From: Bordetella parapertussis
GTDB taxonomy: Bacteria > Pseudomonadota > Gammaproteobacteria > Burkholderiales > SG8-41
Length of the DNA stretch: 64,000 nt
Direction: 5' to 3'
NCBI GenBank assembly: GCA_945906815.1
Contig: CAMDRT010000004.1
Location: 62,001-126,000 of the forward strand
The translations under genes were made by a program, and so were the position numbers. Below the pieces are notes generated by a model that worked only from the letters and a program-made list of their open reading frames with translations, was not told the DNA's origin and did no database searches. Of this stretch, positions 1 through 7,332 are shown piece after piece. Positions within the stretch are counted from its first letter, which is position 1; every line of letters begins with the position of its first letter.

Positions 1-38
1 CCCACAATGGCAACTTTGTTTTTGAGTTCCAGATCCAT
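1..38 (-). CDS. SDR-family oxidoreductase, N-terminal fragment
   Basis: Only the first 12 codons plus two bases lie in the window; the gene runs off the left edge. The reading is MDLELKNKVAIVG, which resembles the first beta strand of short-chain dehydrogenases (for example MDL-LK-KVAIVTGG). A Shine-Dalgarno-like AAGGA lies about 8 bases upstream of the ATG. It is on the same strand as the lactonase and SDR that follow at higher coordinates, so it may be the last gene of that group. The family call rests on this short stretch only. Confidence 0.5.
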   Translation of the reverse strand, partial: MDLELKNKVAIV

Positions 39-90
39 GATTGAAGTCCTTAAGTAGGTATTTGTTTTTATTGATGTTTTTGTTTGACGA

Positions 91-1155
91 CTAAGAGGCG
101 AAAGCGATGCACGAGGGCGAGCCGGTAGTAATAATCAAACCCGTGGGCACGGGCTTGCCACTCGCCGCGTCCAGTTTGAACGCCACTATGGTATCGCTGT
201 CTTCATTCGCCACGTACAAGTTTTCGCCGGCGGGGTCGAGCGCGAAAAAGCGCGGCTTCCTGCCCTGTGTCGACTCCCATCCAACGGGGGCAAGCGTGGC
301 GTCTTGGGCATCCACAGCAAACGCCGCAATGCTGTTGTGTCCACGGTTCGACACATAAACAAATTTACCGGATGGCGCAACCGCGATCTCCGCGCCGGTG
401 TTGTCGCCCACAAACGTAGCCGGTGTAGTGGTGATGATATGCACCGGCGTCAAAGTGCCGCGCACCGCGTCCCACTGATAGGTGGTGACCGTAGAATCGA
501 GCTCGTTAACCATATACGCAAACGGCCGCGAAGGATGAAACGACAAATGTCGCGGCCCTGCACCGTAGCGCGATTTTACAAACGGCGGATCATTCGCCAC
601 CAGCTTGCCACTCGCCAGATCAAGCCGGTAAATGTGTGTCGCATCCACGCCCTTGTCGGGAGACAGCAGAAAGCGCCCGCCGGGATCGAACACCACTTGA
701 TGCGGATGCGCGCCGAGACCCTGCTCCCGTTTGTATGGCCCCTCTTTACCCGGTGGCACGACCGCATCGGTGGCCGGCGCAAGCGAGCCATCCTGGCTAA
801 TCGGCAGCACCGCAATGCCCGGCCCGTTCGCCACCACCACATAACGATCCCCCGGATCCACCATGAGGTGCGGCCCGTTGTCACCGCTGCTCGGCTGTTG
901 ATTCAAATATTTGAGCCGACGCGTCTGCGCATCAATCGCGTAGGCGCTCACCGTATCGCCATCGCCGTGCGAAGCGTAAAGAAAGCGCTGTTGGCTATCG
1001 AGCGCGACATAGCCAGGATTGGCTAGGGTCTCGAATACTTCAACCAGCGACCAGGTGCTCGATGAGCCGGGCGGTGCATCGATGCGGTAAACGCTGATGC
1101 CTTTGCCGCGCGCCTTGCGATGCGCGGTGGTAAATGAGCCTACGTAGGCAAACAT
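91..1155 (-). CDS. Lactonase family protein (6-phosphogluconolactonase-like beta-propeller)
   Basis: A 354-residue protein starting MFAYVGSFTT. It has the repeated blade pattern of the COG2706 seven-bladed lactonase family: GPHLMVDP near residue 95, HPHQVVFDP near 150, GPRHLSFHP near 200, SGKFVYVSNRGHNSIAAF near 265 and ENLYVANEDSDTIVAF near 320. Members include the YbhE type of 6-phosphogluconolactonase and carboxy-cis,cis-muconate cyclase, so the substrate is open. No signal peptide is evident, so it is probably cytoplasmic. The start lies 21 bases after the stop of the upstream SDR, which suggests co-transcription. Length is normal for the family. Confidence 0.82.
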   Translation of the reverse strand: MFAYVGSFTTAHRKARGKGISVYRIDAPPGSSSTWSLVEVFETLANPGYVALDSQQRFLYASHGDGDTVSAYAIDAQTRRLKYLNQQPSSGDNGPHLMVDPGDRYVVVANGPGIAVLPISQDGSLAPATDAVVPPGKEGPYKREQGLGAHPHQVVFDPGGRFLLSPDKGVDATHIYRLDLASGKLVANDPPFVKSRYGAGPRHLSFHPSRPFAYMVNELDSTVTTYQWDAVRGTLTPVHIITTTPATFVGDNTGAEIAVAPSGKFVYVSNRGHNSIAAFAVDAQDATLAPVGWESTQGRKPRFFALDPAGENLYVANEDSDTIVAFKLDAASGKPVPTGLIITTGSPSCIAFAS

Positions 1156-1176
1156 GCTGTGGATTTCTCCTGTTCA

Positions 1177-1965
1177 CTACAGCCCCAGCCCGCCATCCAG
1201 CAGCAGGGTCTGGCCGGTCATGTAGTCGGATGCATCCGAGGCGAGGTAGAGCGCCAGCAAGCCGACTTCCCTGAGCCGTCCGGGGCGCTTGAGCGGCACC
1301 GTCTGCTCCGCGCGCTGCGCGCTCTGCCGCACGCGTTCTTCGCCGGAAGTCACCACGTCTGGAAATATGCCGGGCGCAATGGCATTGACGTGTACGTGAT
1401 AGGGTGCCCACTCTAGCGCCTGCGCCCGCGTAAATCCGGCAAGCGCGGTCTTGGCCGTGGTGTAGAGCACCATGTCGCGGCCGCCCTGATGCGCGGTCCA
1501 CGACGCAATATTGATGACCTTGCCGGAGCCGCGCGCCAGCATATGCGGGCCAACGGCGCGCGTGCACAGCAGCGCCTCGGTCAGGTTGATGTCCATGATG
1601 AAGCGCAGTTCGTCGTCGGTAGCGCCTTCGCCTTCCTTGCCCGGCAGTGCCACCAGCGGTTTGCGTATGGAGTCTCCCAGCGCATTCACCAGCACATCGA
1701 TGCGCCCGAAGGTGGCGAGCACCGAATCCACCGCGCGCTGGACGTCGTCCGCCTTGGTCACGTCGGCGATGACCGGAACCACGCGTCTTCCGGATGCCGC
1801 AGCGATCTGCGCCGCGACGCCTTCTACGTACTTCGGCGTCAGCGCGTTGAGCGCAATATCCGCGCCCGCCTCGGCCAGCACCTGCGCGATGCCCTTGCCG
1901 ATGCCGCGTCCGGCGCCAGTGATTAAAACAACTTTTCCCGTCACATCAAATTCAGCAGGCATCAT
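1177..1965 (-). CDS. SDR-family NAD(P)-dependent oxidoreductase
   Basis: A 262-residue classical short-chain dehydrogenase. The cofactor-binding motif TGAGRGIG is near residue 17. The NNAG-equivalent is changed to VNALGDS near residue 92. The catalytic Ser lies in INIASWT, followed by Tyr and Lys in YTTAK near 168. The C-terminus has the usual YMTGQTLLLDGG. It probably oxidises or reduces a secondary alcohol or ketone; the substrate cannot be read from sequence. It heads a short minus-strand group with the lactonase downstream. Confidence 0.88.
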   Translation of the reverse strand: MMPAEFDVTGKVVLITGAGRGIGKGIAQVLAEAGADIALNALTPKYVEGVAAQIAAASGRRVVPVIADVTKADDVQRAVDSVLATFGRIDVLVNALGDSIRKPLVALPGKEGEGATDDELRFIMDINLTEALLCTRAVGPHMLARGSGKVINIASWTAHQGGRDMVLYTTAKTALAGFTRAQALEWAPYHVHVNAIAPGIFPDVVTSGEERVRQSAQRAEQTVPLKRPGRLREVGLLALYLASDASDYMTGQTLLLDGGLGL

Positions 1966-2025
1966 GCGGTGTTCTCCGGTGGTATGGCCCTGTGGCCGTC
2001 AAGGTGCATTATCCTGGAAAAGCTG

Positions 2026-2619
2026 TCAGGCCATGACTTTCAAACGCTTGAGTTCAAAATAACATTTGGCGCAGGCGCGCACATCGGCCAGCGCACGGTG
2101 CGCGCCGCTGAATTCTTCGTGAAATAGTTTGCGGTAGAGTTCCTGCAGCGTAGGCCACTTGTTTCCGTACGGGCCGGGTAGGCGGCAGTAATTCGTAGCC
2201 GATTGCATGGTGCATTTTCGTGGCCTGGCCTCGACGTGATTGGGGTAACCGGCACGCAGCAGTTCAGCGCCAAGAATTTTTTCGTCAAACTGCATATTGT
2301 GCGCGATCAGCACCAATGCATTACCGATGTCCGCCACCAGCGGATCAAGAATGGCCTTGATTGCAACCCCGTTTTGCAGTGCCAATGCGGTGCTAATGCC
2401 ATGAATCTTCGCCGCAGCGGGTGGTATGCTGTAGCCGTCCGGTTTGACGATGTGCTCGGCGCTGGCGATTTCGTTGCCTTGCTCGTCGGCGACCAGCCAC
2501 GCTATTTGCACCAGCCGGGGCCAGTTTTCAAAATCGGACGCCGGCGCCTTGTAGTTCTTCGGAATGCCGGTCGTTTCTGTGTCAAAGAACAGGTACATGG
2601 GGCTTCGGATCAGACTCAC
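2026..2619 (-). CDS. DEDD-type 3'-5' exonuclease (DnaQ-like)
   Basis: The three exonuclease motifs are all present: Exo I as FFDTETTG near residue 12, Exo II as HNMQFDEK near 110, and Exo III as HRALADVRA near 180, where His and Asp fit the DEDDh subgroup. At 197 residues it is a stand-alone exonuclease domain. The far-upstream start is GTG with no ribosome site; the ATG at 2598 (MYLFFDTETTG) is equally plausible. The likely role is DNA or RNA 3' trimming or proofreading-like repair. It lies downstream of the HigBA-like pair on the same strand, with 22 bases between. Confidence 0.85.
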   Translation of the reverse strand: MSLIRSPMYLFFDTETTGIPKNYKAPASDFENWPRLVQIAWLVADEQGNEIASAEHIVKPDGYSIPPAAAKIHGISTALALQNGVAIKAILDPLVADIGNALVLIAHNMQFDEKILGAELLRAGYPNHVEARPRKCTMQSATNYCRLPGPYGNKWPTLQELYRKLFHEEFSGAHRALADVRACAKCYFELKRLKVMA

Positions 2620-2641
2620 GAGCTCAGTGGCGGTGCGCGGG

Positions 2642-2902
2642 TTATGCCGCGCTCTTAAGTGGAACCTCCCAGCCGGGAAACACGAGCACGGCAGGATGGC
2701 ACTTCAGAGCGCGGGCAAAGACCTTTGCGCGTTCAACACCCAAATTCACTCTACCGTTTTCAATAGCAGAAATGGTGGCTTGAGGAATGCCCGTAAGTTC
2801 GGAAAGTTGGCTTTGGCTCAATTCCTGGAGTTCACGCAAAATACGAACAGACTCTCCCACTGAGACTTCAACTCGCTTTTTTGCAGGCCTAAACTCTTTC
2901 AT
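2642..2902 (-). CDS. HigA-like antitoxin, XRE helix-turn-helix
   Basis: An 86-residue protein with one XRE-type helix-turn-helix: LSQSQLSELTGIPQATISAI spans helices 2-3 around residues 29-48. The start at 2902 (MKEFRP) is chosen because GGAGG lies 7 bases upstream, inside the last codons of the toxin gene. A longer reading begins at 2923. The stop of the toxin and this ATG are one base apart, so the two are translationally linked. By family knowledge it neutralises the toxin and represses the shared promoter at about 3194-3223. Confidence 0.83.
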   Translation of the reverse strand: MKEFRPAKKRVEVSVGESVRILRELQELSQSQLSELTGIPQATISAIENGRVNLGVERAKVFARALKCHPAVLVFPGWEVPLKSAA

Positions 2903-2903
2903 G

Positions 2904-3188
2904 TCATGGCCTCCGGTAATCATGCGCGGTTACTGGAATGACTTGAATCAGCAGCAGATTGGCGGCACCTCGGTAAATCACCCGCCACTGCAGCCCGAGC
3001 CTGGAGGAGCGATGGTCTTTCCACTCCCCAGACAGCGCTTCGTCGTGAAACCCCTTGATGGCACGCAATCCCGGCGGCCCGGATAATCTGGCGATGTCTT
3101 TCCATTTTTCGTAACGTTTCATAACCTCAATGGGAACAAAGCCCGACAACTGCTTATCCACGCGACGGTGCTCTACGATTTGCCACAT
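2904..3188 (-). CDS. RelE/HigB-like type II toxin
   Basis: A 94-residue basic protein. Features of the RelE/ParE fold include the C-terminal strand pair around LGLQWRVIYRG and LLLIQVIPVTAHDYRRP, and the sequence KDIARLSGPPGLRAIKGF before it. Such toxins are ribosome-associated mRNA endonucleases. The toxin-first order matches HigBA rather than RelBE. It reads from a promoter immediately upstream that carries a palindromic operator in its spacer. ParE-type gyrase poisoning cannot be excluded from sequence. Confidence 0.8.
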   Translation of the reverse strand: MWQIVEHRRVDKQLSGFVPIEVMKRYEKWKDIARLSGPPGLRAIKGFHDEALSGEWKDHRSSRLGLQWRVIYRGAANLLLIQVIPVTAHDYRRP

Positions 3189-3193
3189 ACTGC

Positions 3194-3223
3194 ATTATGT
3201 ATATACCAATAATGGTATGTCAA
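3194..3223 (-). promoter_or_regulatory. Sigma-70-like promoter of the HigBA pair with internal operator
   Basis: On the minus strand TTGACA (3223-3218) is followed after 18 bases by CATAAT (3199-3194). That is a full -35 match and a 5/6 match at -10. The toxin ATG at 3188 starts only about 6 bases beyond the -10 box, so the message must be very short-leadered or leaderless. The spacer contains a perfect palindrome at 3203-3218, the natural place for HigA repression. Confidence 0.75.
3203..3218. promoter_or_regulatory. Palindromic operator 1 of the HigBA pair
   Basis: ATACCA-ATAA-TGGTAT, a perfect 6-base inverted repeat with a 4-base centre, lying between the -35 and -10 boxes of the toxin promoter. 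Binding here would block RNA polymerase. The assignment to the antitoxin is inferred from position. Confidence 0.7.
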
Positions 3224-3224
3224 G

Positions 3225-3237
3225 TACAAGTCTTGTA
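3225..3237. promoter_or_regulatory. Palindromic operator 2 of the HigBA pair
   Basis: TACAAG-T-CTTGTA, a perfect 6-base inverted repeat with one central base, directly upstream of the -35 box. Its sequence differs from operator 1, so it may bind another regulator or serve the divergent gene at 3308. Confidence 0.5.
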
Positions 3238-3307
3238 ATTTCTAATTTTGCCGTGCAGTATAGGCATGTGCAGCGCAGGCTACCCGTGCCCAACCGGAGT
3301 AAGCACT

Positions 3308-3535
3308 ATGTTCAAACTGCAAGTGCAGGACGACGAAAACGATGCGCGCGTTTGGCACGATGTCAAAGGGCCAAACGGCGAACTGCTCAAGTTCGAGAAG
3401 GAAGCCGACGCACGCGCGAGGCTCGAAGAATTGTTCCCGGTACTGGTAAAAATGGAACGCTACGCCGGCCCCAAACGCACGCGGGTGCTTAACATCATTA
3501 GCGACGATGACGATTGGCCCAAGAAAAAATCGTAG
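3308..3535 (+). CDS. Small hypothetical protein
   Basis: A 75-residue acidic protein, MFKLQVQDDENDARVWHDV onward. The start at 3308 is chosen because GGAG lies 8 bases upstream; a longer reading from 3248 has no such site. It has no membrane segment or signal and ends in an Asp-run followed by Lys (SDDDDWPKKKS). I do not recognise a family. It is divergent from the HigBA pair and lies 6 bases from the end of the convergent Bug gene. Confidence 0.6.
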   Translation: MFKLQVQDDENDARVWHDVKGPNGELLKFEKEADARARLEELFPVLVKMERYAGPKRTRVLNIISDDDDWPKKKS

Positions 3536-3541
3536 GGCGGA

Positions 3542-4498
3542 CTAATCTATCCGCAATCCCGCAGTCTTGACCACGTTCGCATACTTGTCGTACTCACGTT
3601 TTAAAAACGCCGCGAATTCCTCCGGACTGTTGCCCACCGGATCAGCGCCCTGCGCTTCGAACTGGCTTGCGGTTTCCGGCGCACGCAACGCTTTGAGCAA
3701 GGTTTCGTGAATGCGCTGCAAGTGCGGCCTCGGCGTTTTGGCCGGCGCGAGCAGCCCGAACCACGCATGGAATTCGTAACCCGGAACGCCGGCTTCGCTG
3801 ATAGTGGGAAGCTCCGGCATTTGCGTTAGGCGTTTGCTATGCGACACCCCCAACGCGCGCAGGCGCCCAGCTTTGACGTGGGGAGCCAGCGGGGGTATTG
3901 ATCCGAAAATCACCCGCACATGTCCACCCAGCACATCGGTCACGCTCTGCGGCGCACCTTTGTAGGGCACATGCAGCAGGTTAATACCCGCCATGTTTTT
4001 GAACAGTTCACTCGCCAGATGATTCGGTGCGCCGTTGCCCGCCGAGGCATAGTTGATTTTGCCCGGTTCGGCCCTGGCCGCCGCGATCAATTCCTTCACG
4101 GTTTTGAACGGCACACCCGGGTGCGTCGTCAACAAGTATGGCCCCGCCGAGATCAAACTCACCGCGGTGAAATCGCGCAGGGCGTCGTAAGGCACGTTCT
4201 TTTGCAGGTGCGGCAGAATGGTGATCGGCCCCTGACTGCACATCAGCAGGGTGTAACCATCGGGCGCTGCACGTGCCGCGAGCTCAGTGCCGATCAGTCC
4301 GCCTGCGCCGCCGCGATTGTCGATCACCATTTGTTGGCCGAGCAGGTTCGACATCGCGGGTGTGAGCATGCGCGCGAGGATATCGACAGTGCCGCCAGCG
4401 GGTACCGGCACCAGTATGCGCACCGGCTTGGTGGGATAGTTTTGTGCGTGAGCGGCGCCTGCAACCGCAAGCGCCGCCACGCAGATAACGCCCCTCAC
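3542..4498 (-). CDS. Bug/TctC-family periplasmic solute receptor
   Basis: A tripartite-tricarboxylate-type receptor of 318 residues from a GTG start. Family marks: YPTKPVRILVPVPAGG just after the signal region, DNRGGAGGLIGTE near 62, DGYTLL near 81 and HVPYKGAPQS near 177. The GTG is preceded in frame by a stop 9 bases upstream and has no ribosome site of its own. It overlaps the TGA of a 17-codon reading frame (4495-4548) that encodes a Tat-like n-region. The visible signal peptide (MRGVICVAALAVAGAAHA) has only a minimal n-region. The gene may therefore carry a frameshift in its signal peptide. It is divergent from the Bug gene at 4626. Confidence 0.88.
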   Translation of the reverse strand: MRGVICVAALAVAGAAHAQNYPTKPVRILVPVPAGGTVDILARMLTPAMSNLLGQQMVIDNRGGAGGLIGTELAARAAPDGYTLLMCSQGPITILPHLQKNVPYDALRDFTAVSLISAGPYLLTTHPGVPFKTVKELIAAARAEPGKINYASAGNGAPNHLASELFKNMAGINLLHVPYKGAPQSVTDVLGGHVRVIFGSIPPLAPHVKAGRLRALGVSHSKRLTQMPELPTISEAGVPGYEFHAWFGLLAPAKTPRPHLQRIHETLLKALRAPETASQFEAQGADPVGNSPEEFAAFLKREYDKYANVVKTAGLRID

Positions 4499-4548
4499 GC
4501 TAAATTAGCTTGCAGAAACGCACGCCGATACAGCCCTGCGTCTTTCAC
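4495..4548 (-). other. Short upstream reading frame encoding a Tat-like n-region (probable frameshifted signal peptide)
   Basis: GTG at 4548 preceded by AGGGAG six bases away opens MKDAGLYRRAFLQANLA and stops at TGA 4497-4495, which overlaps the GTG of the Bug gene in another frame. RRAFLQ fits the Tat twin-arginine consensus. One extra base at the junction would fuse this to RGVICVAALAVAGAAHA, giving a full Tat signal peptide. It could be a leader peptide with translational coupling, a real mutation or a base-call error. Confidence 0.6.
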
Positions 4549-4625
4549 GGCGATCTCCCTGTAAAGTCAGACTTTCCCATTATAATCGCCCGCGTCGCAA
4601 AACACTGTGGGCTTCAGGAGCGTGC

Positions 4626-5594
4626 ATGTCACTGATCTTCAAAGCGTTGACGGTCTGCATCGTATTGGCACTGGACTGCGCACCGGCACTCGCGCAGCAG
4701 TATCCGAGCAAACCGATACGATTCGTCGTCCCCTTCGGTCCCGGTGGCGTCGGCGACATCACTGCGCGCACCGTGGCGCAGAAGATGGGCGAGGCCATGG
4801 GGCAACAAATCGTCATCGACAATCGCCCCGGTGCCGGTGGCATCGTCGCTGCGGAAATGGTCGCCCGGGCCGAGCCCGACGGCTATACGCTGATGCTGCT
4901 CAACAACGCCAACGCGGTGAGCATGGCGATGTTCAAAGCGCTGCCATACGACACGCTCAAAGACTATGCGATGGTCAGCACCATCGCCGCGTTCAGTCTT
5001 GCTGTGCTGGTGGCGCCGGATTCTCCGGTGAAAACCACCCGGGAATTGGTCGCGCAGGCGCGCGCGGCGGGTGGCAAATTTAACGCCGGCAGTATTCAGA
5101 TCGGCAGTGCGCAGTATTTGGCGGCGGAGTTGTTCAAATCGCTGGCAGCGCTCAATCACACCACCGTGCCGTTCAACAACACGGGCGCTGTGATCGGCGC
5201 GCTGCGCGGCAATGAAGTGCAGGTGGCGTTCGAGTTTTTGCCGCCGGTGCTCGGGCAGATTCGCGCTGGCAGCCTGCGCGCAGTGGCGGTGTCGTCGAAA
5301 ACACGTTTCACGCTGCTGCCCCACGTGCCGACGCTCGATGAATCCGGGCTGCCGGGCTACGATGTGATCTCCTGGAATGGCATCGGCGCACCAGCGAAAA
5401 CACCGCGCGCCACGGTAGATCGCCTACACCAGGAAGTTCACGCCGCGGTGAATTCGCCGGCGGTGAAGCAGCGCTTTGCCGAACTGGGCATCGAACAAAA
5501 TCTCAACACGCCCGACGGCATGCGCACCTTTGTCATCAGCGAAATTGCCAAATGGAATGCGCTGATTGATAAGGCGAAGATCCCGCGACTGTGA
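4626..5594 (+). CDS. Bug/TctC-family periplasmic solute receptor
   Basis: 322 residues. A Sec signal peptide, MSLIFKALTVCIVLALDC then APALAQ, is cleaved before QYPSKPIRFVVPFGPGG. Later marks are IDNRPGAGGIVAAE near 62, DGYTLMLL near 82 and a diverged TVPFNN in place of the usual HVPYKG near 180, so the ligand pocket may differ. The start is supported by AGGAG 5 bases upstream. Its stop is 45 bases from the SDR start that follows on the same strand, so the receptor and an oxidoreductase are probably co-expressed. Ligands of this family are usually small carboxylates; the actual one is unknown. Confidence 0.9.
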   Translation: MSLIFKALTVCIVLALDCAPALAQQYPSKPIRFVVPFGPGGVGDITARTVAQKMGEAMGQQIVIDNRPGAGGIVAAEMVARAEPDGYTLMLLNNANAVSMAMFKALPYDTLKDYAMVSTIAAFSLAVLVAPDSPVKTTRELVAQARAAGGKFNAGSIQIGSAQYLAAELFKSLAALNHTTVPFNNTGAVIGALRGNEVQVAFEFLPPVLGQIRAGSLRAVAVSSKTRFTLLPHVPTLDESGLPGYDVISWNGIGAPAKTPRATVDRLHQEVHAAVNSPAVKQRFAELGIEQNLNTPDGMRTFVISEIAKWNALIDKAKIPRL

Positions 5595-5638
5595 CGGCCT
5601 GAAGACGTGAGGACGTGATTCTGGTGAAAGGAAGTTCC

Positions 5639-6394
5639 ATGTTACTCAAAGATAAAATTGCGGTCATCGTGGGCGACGCCTACGGCATTGGACAGGCGGC
5701 GGCTGCACTGTTTGCCAGTGCAGGTGCACAGGCAGTCTGCATCGATGACAAGGCCGGCATGGAAGAGGCTCGCACACTACGCGTAGGTGATCTGGAGGTG
5801 CCGTATTTTCACGCCGATGTCACCGATTCGGTGCAGGTTCAGGCTGCGGTGCGCGCGTGTGCAAAGACCCTCGCCAGGGTGGACATACTTTTCAACGTCG
5901 CCGGGCGCGGCGCGATCAAGCAGTCGTTTGAGGAAACCAGCGAGGACACCTGGGCAACCATGATCGGCCGCAACCTCACCTCGGGATTTTTATGCGCGAA
6001 GTATTTTTTGCCGCTGATGAAGCAGGCAGGATCGGGCTCGATTATCAACCACGCTTCGATAGACGGTTTTCTCGGCAACCCTTCGCTGGTTGCTTATTCG
6101 GTGGCAAAAGGCGGTGTGCTGCCGCTGACCCATGTGATGGCGCACAATTTGGCCCCATACAATATCCGCGTCAACAGTATTTCCACCGGTGGCATACGGG
6201 CATCCACCGCGCCCACTAGTCCCCGCGACCAGGCGCGCGTCGCGGTGACGCCTGCACAACGCATGGGCACCGCGGAGGATGTGGCGAAAGTCGCGCTGTT
6301 TCTCGCGTCGGACATGTCCTCGTACGTGAATGGCGCGAATATCGTCGTCGATGGCGGGCGCACCGCCACCACGCATGGTTGCTACGACGATTAA
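5639..6394 (+). CDS. SDR-family oxidoreductase
   Basis: 251 residues from ATG 5639, which has AAAGGA upstream; a longer reading from 5615 adds eight unneeded residues. The dinucleotide motif is VGDAYGIG in place of TGxxxGIG. The catalytic set is otherwise complete: Asn in GRNLTSGF, Ser in INHASIDG near 137, and Tyr and Lys in YSVAK near 152. The tail YVNGANIVVDGG is typical. It follows the Bug gene at 4626 and probably acts on whatever that receptor's uptake provides, but this is inference from spacing. Confidence 0.87.
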   Translation: MLLKDKIAVIVGDAYGIGQAAAALFASAGAQAVCIDDKAGMEEARTLRVGDLEVPYFHADVTDSVQVQAAVRACAKTLARVDILFNVAGRGAIKQSFEETSEDTWATMIGRNLTSGFLCAKYFLPLMKQAGSGSIINHASIDGFLGNPSLVAYSVAKGGVLPLTHVMAHNLAPYNIRVNSISTGGIRASTAPTSPRDQARVAVTPAQRMGTAEDVAKVALFLASDMSSYVNGANIVVDGGRTATTHGCYDD

Positions 6395-6403
6395 CTTTAC
6401 CGC

Positions 6404-7297
6404 TTAATCTTTCGCCGGCGTGAGCGCTGCGCGCTGCTCGATTATCGTAAAAATCACGCTGGTGTCTTTTTCGCCCAGTCCGGCGGCGAGCGCAGCCTGC
6501 TGATAGTGTTGCGCCATATTCGAGAAGCTCACCGGGACGTGCATTTCCTTCGCGATCGCATGAAAGGTGTCGAGGTCCTTGTTCATCAGCGCTACTTTGA
6601 AGCCGGGCTCGAAGTCGCGCGGAATCAATGCGCGATCGACGCGCGCCAGCGCATTGCTGTTGCCGCTACTCGCCTTGACGATGTCGGACATGGTCTTCAG
6701 ATCAAGCCCCGCCTTCAGGCCGACCGCAAATCCCTCCATCATGGCGCAGGCGTTCACTGTCGACATCATGTTATTGATAGCCTTGATGGTGTTGGCGGCG
6801 CCCGCCGGCCCCACATGGTAAACATTCTTCCCGATGGCGTTGAGGAGCGGCTGCACACGCTCCAGCACCGTCGCATCCCCGCCCGTCATGACCGCGAGCG
6901 TTGCAGCCGCGGCTCCTGTAACGCCACCGCTGACCGGCGCTTCCAGAAAGAACAGGCCGCGGGCCTTGGCGCCGGCTTCGATTTTGCGCGGTGTCGAAGG
7001 CAATACACTGCTAAGGTCTATCAGTATCGTGCCCTTTTTCGCCAACTCGATGGCCCCGCCTGCGCCAAGATAAAAGGGTTCGACTTCCGGTGAACCCGGC
7101 AGGCTGGTGAAAAGCACGTCAACATTTTCGATCACACCCGCAGCCGAAGATGCGCCCTTGGCGCCGGCCGCGACCACGTTTTGCATGGCCTCGGGATTCA
7201 TGTCGAACACCGTCAACGCATAGCCATTCTTGAGCACATTCAACGCCATCGGATTGCCCATGTTTCCGAGACCGATAAAGCCTACCGAGAGTGTCAT
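6404..7297 (-). CDS. 3-hydroxyisobutyrate dehydrogenase-like beta-hydroxyacid dehydrogenase
   Basis: 297 residues starting MTLSVGFIGLGNMGNPMA, the glycine-rich Rossmann motif of the family. Substrate-binding APVSGGVTGAAAATL lies near 118-132, and the catalytic Lys is in NTIKAINNMMS near 167. The start at 7297 has AAGGA 5 bases upstream; a longer open frame to 7396 overlaps the Bug gene and is not supported. Relatives reduce tartronate semialdehyde or oxidise 3-hydroxyisobutyrate with NAD(P). It lies 36 bases downstream of a Bug gene and likely shares its transcript. Confidence 0.88.
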   Translation of the reverse strand: MTLSVGFIGLGNMGNPMALNVLKNGYALTVFDMNPEAMQNVVAAGAKGASSAAGVIENVDVLFTSLPGSPEVEPFYLGAGGAIELAKKGTILIDLSSVLPSTPRKIEAGAKARGLFFLEAPVSGGVTGAAAATLAVMTGGDATVLERVQPLLNAIGKNVYHVGPAGAANTIKAINNMMSTVNACAMMEGFAVGLKAGLDLKTMSDIVKASSGNSNALARVDRALIPRDFEPGFKVALMNKDLDTFHAIAKEMHVPVSFSNMAQHYQQAALAAGLGEKDTSVIFTIIEQRAALTPAKD

Positions 7298-7332
7298 GAT
7301 GTCCTTTGCAAGTGAGATGAGGGAAACGACTA

